Of a DNA stretch of 56,737 bases, positions 55,515 to 56,737 are shown one piece after another. The notes under the pieces are model-generated. The model was not told the origin of the DNA, did no database searches, and saw nothing but the letters and a program-made list of their open reading frames with translations. The position numbers and the translations under genes were made by a program. The DNA is taken from positions 1 to 56,737 of the IMG/VR virus record IMGVR_UViG_3300042934_000724; one strand, written 5' to 3'. Origin of the DNA: a virus. The stretch's first letter is position 1. Each line of letters begins with the position of its first letter.

Positions 55515-56737
55515 ATGGCGAACACCCAATACCCAGAGTCTTATTACGCCGCGTCGGCCACTGCCGTACCGCCACGTCCTGTGCTGCAGGATGATGTGGA
55601 GACGGACGTCTGTGTGATCGGTGCCGGGTATACCGGGCTGTCTTCCGCCTTGTTCCTGCTGGAGAACGGTTTTCGCGTAACCGTACTGGAAGCCGCCAAG
55701 GTCGGTTTCGGTGCCTCGGGGCGCAATGGTGGGCAGATCGTCAACAGCTACAGCCGCGACATTGATGTCATCGAGCGCAGCGTCGGCCCCAGGCAAGCGC
55801 AACTGCTCGGTGAAATGGCCTTTGAAGGCGGCCGGATCATTCGCGAGCGCGTGGCGAAATACAACATCCAGTGCGACCTCAAGGACGGAGGTGTGTTCGC
55901 CGCCCTCTCCGCCAAACAGATGGGTCACCTTGAATCGCAGAAACGCCTGTGGGAACGCTTCGGACACACGCAGCTGGAGCTGATGGACCAACGCCGCATC
56001 CGCGAAGTCGTCGGTTGCGATCAATACGTTGGTGGCATGCTCGACATGAGTGGCGGCCACATCCATCCGCTGAATCTGGCGCTCGGTGAAGCGGCGGCGG
56101 TCGAGTCTCTCGGCGGCACCATCTACGAGCAATCTCCCGCCGTGCGCATCGAGCGCGGCGCCAATCCGGTTGTGCATACGCCGCAAGGCAAGGTCAGGGC
56201 CAGGTTCATCATCGTTGCCGGCAATGCCTACCTCGGTAATCTGGTGCCGGAACTGGCGGCCAAATCGATGCCGTGTGGCACTCAGGTGATCACCACCGAG
56301 CCTTTGGGCGATGAGCTGGCGAACGCGCTTTTGCCGCAGGATTACTGCGTGGAGGACTGCAACTATCTCCTCGACTACTATCGCCTGACCGCCGACAAGC
56401 GCTTGATCTTCGGCGGCGGCGTGGTTTATGGCGCTCGCGATCCGGCAAACATCGAAGCGATCATTCGCCCGAAGATGCTCAAGGCTTTCCCTCAACTCAA
56501 GAACGTCAAGATCGATTACGCCTGGACCGGCAACTTCCTGCTGACCCTGTCCCGCCTGCCGCAGGTCGGACGCTTGGGCGACAACATCTATTACTCGCAG
56601 GGTTGCAGCGGTCACGGCGTTACCTACACGCATCTGGCGGGCAAAGTCCTCGCCGAAGCGTTGCGCGGTCAGGCCGAGCGTTTCGATGCCTTTGCCGACC
56701 TGCCGCACTACCCCTTCCCCGGCGGGCAACTGCTGCG
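55515..56737 (+). CDS. FAD-dependent gamma-glutamylputrescine oxidase-like protein (partial)
   Basis: A host flavoprotein, cut by the window end after 407 codons. It starts MANTQYPESYYAASATAVPPRPVLQDDVETDVCVIGAGYTGLSSALFLLE; the FAD dinucleotide-binding motif GAGYTG is at about 34-39. Later segments GASGRNGGQIVNSYSRDIDVIE and GCSGHGVTYTHLAGKVLAEALRG are those of the PuuB/PauB family, which oxidises gamma-glutamylputrescine in putrescine use. Pseudomonads carry several PauB copies, so the exact paralogue is not assigned. AGGCGGCAGG lies before the ATG. Confidence 0.88.
   Translation, partial: MANTQYPESYYAASATAVPPRPVLQDDVETDVCVIGAGYTGLSSALFLLENGFRVTVLEAAKVGFGASGRNGGQIVNSYSRDIDVIERSVGPRQAQLLGEMAFEGGRIIRERVAKYNIQCDLKDGGVFAALSAKQMGHLESQKRLWERFGHTQLELMDQRRIREVVGCDQYVGGMLDMSGGHIHPLNLALGEAAAVESLGGTIYEQSPAVRIERGANPVVHTPQGKVRARFIIVAGNAYLGNLVPELAAKSMPCGTQVITTEPLGDELANALLPQDYCVEDCNYLLDYYRLTADKRLIFGGGVVYGARDPANIEAIIRPKMLKAFPQLKNVKIDYAWTGNFLLTLSRLPQVGRLGDNIYYSQGCSGHGVTYTHLAGKVLAEALRGQAERFDAFADLPHYPFPGGQLL

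Noticed and set aside
55497-56729. 410-codon open frame on the minus strand at the right end
   Set aside because: It is antisense to the clear FAD oxidoreductase gene.

Overview
The window is a complete lambda-like siphovirus prophage of 53,893 bp in a Pseudomonas chromosome (probably P. fluorescens group), with a little host DNA on each side. The host assignment rests on the left-flank carbon-storage regulator, which has the RsmA sequence typical of fluorescent pseudomonads, on a host tRNA-Val(GAC), and on a gamma-glutamylputrescine-oxidase-like gene on the right. The prophage is bounded by a 116-bp direct repeat (1295-1410 and 55188-55303, two mismatches) that contains the 3' part of tRNA-Val and its terminator. 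The whole tRNA survives at the right end, beside the integrase; the left copy is the displaced 3' fragment.

The map is a mirror-image lambda. Left end (1.6-3.2 kb): small genes and an SOS/HMCES-type protein. Then, all on the minus strand and transcribed right to left: terminase (29.8-27.8 kb), portal, minor head, scaffold, major capsid, connectors, tail tube, a tail chaperone pair with a -1 frameshift site, tape measure, tail tip M/L/K/I/J, fibre, and a lysis block (endolysin and nested spanins) at 4.5-3.4 kb. Holin and a second spanin pair lie at 31.7-30.9 kb next to terminase, downstream of a Q-position gene and two terminators, with an Acb2-like anti-CBASS gene. Replication and recombination genes (O-like with five iterons, a P-position gene, NinB, NinG) fill 36.2-32.0 kb. 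The immunity region (37.4-40.2 kb) has a Cro-like gene facing a repressor operon, with 17-bp operators on both sides of the operon as in lambda OR/OL.

From 40.2 kb to the integrase (55.1 kb) a plus-strand early operon carries small genes, RecT and a YqaJ exonuclease, a PAPS-reductase-like protein, a C5-cytosine methyltransferase, an excisionase-like gene and the integrase. This operon is interrupted by several minus-strand genes, mostly AT-rich and mostly encoding membrane or secreted proteins, which look like lysogenic-conversion or superinfection-exclusion morons.

The most unusual items are: a structured tRNA-like RNA with a 20-bp closing stem and a consensus T-arm (40776-40913); a repressor operon in which the CI-position protein lacks a peptidase domain and is co-transcribed with a HipA-like kinase and an unknown 295-aa protein; a likely cyclic-oligonucleotide sponge (Acb2); a 2-TM SLATT-like protein inside the head genes; two AbiC-like membrane proteins; duplicated spanin pairs; and repeated GC-rich hairpins just upstream of early-gene ribosome binding sites. 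Function calls come from reading motifs and gene order; no database search was run.
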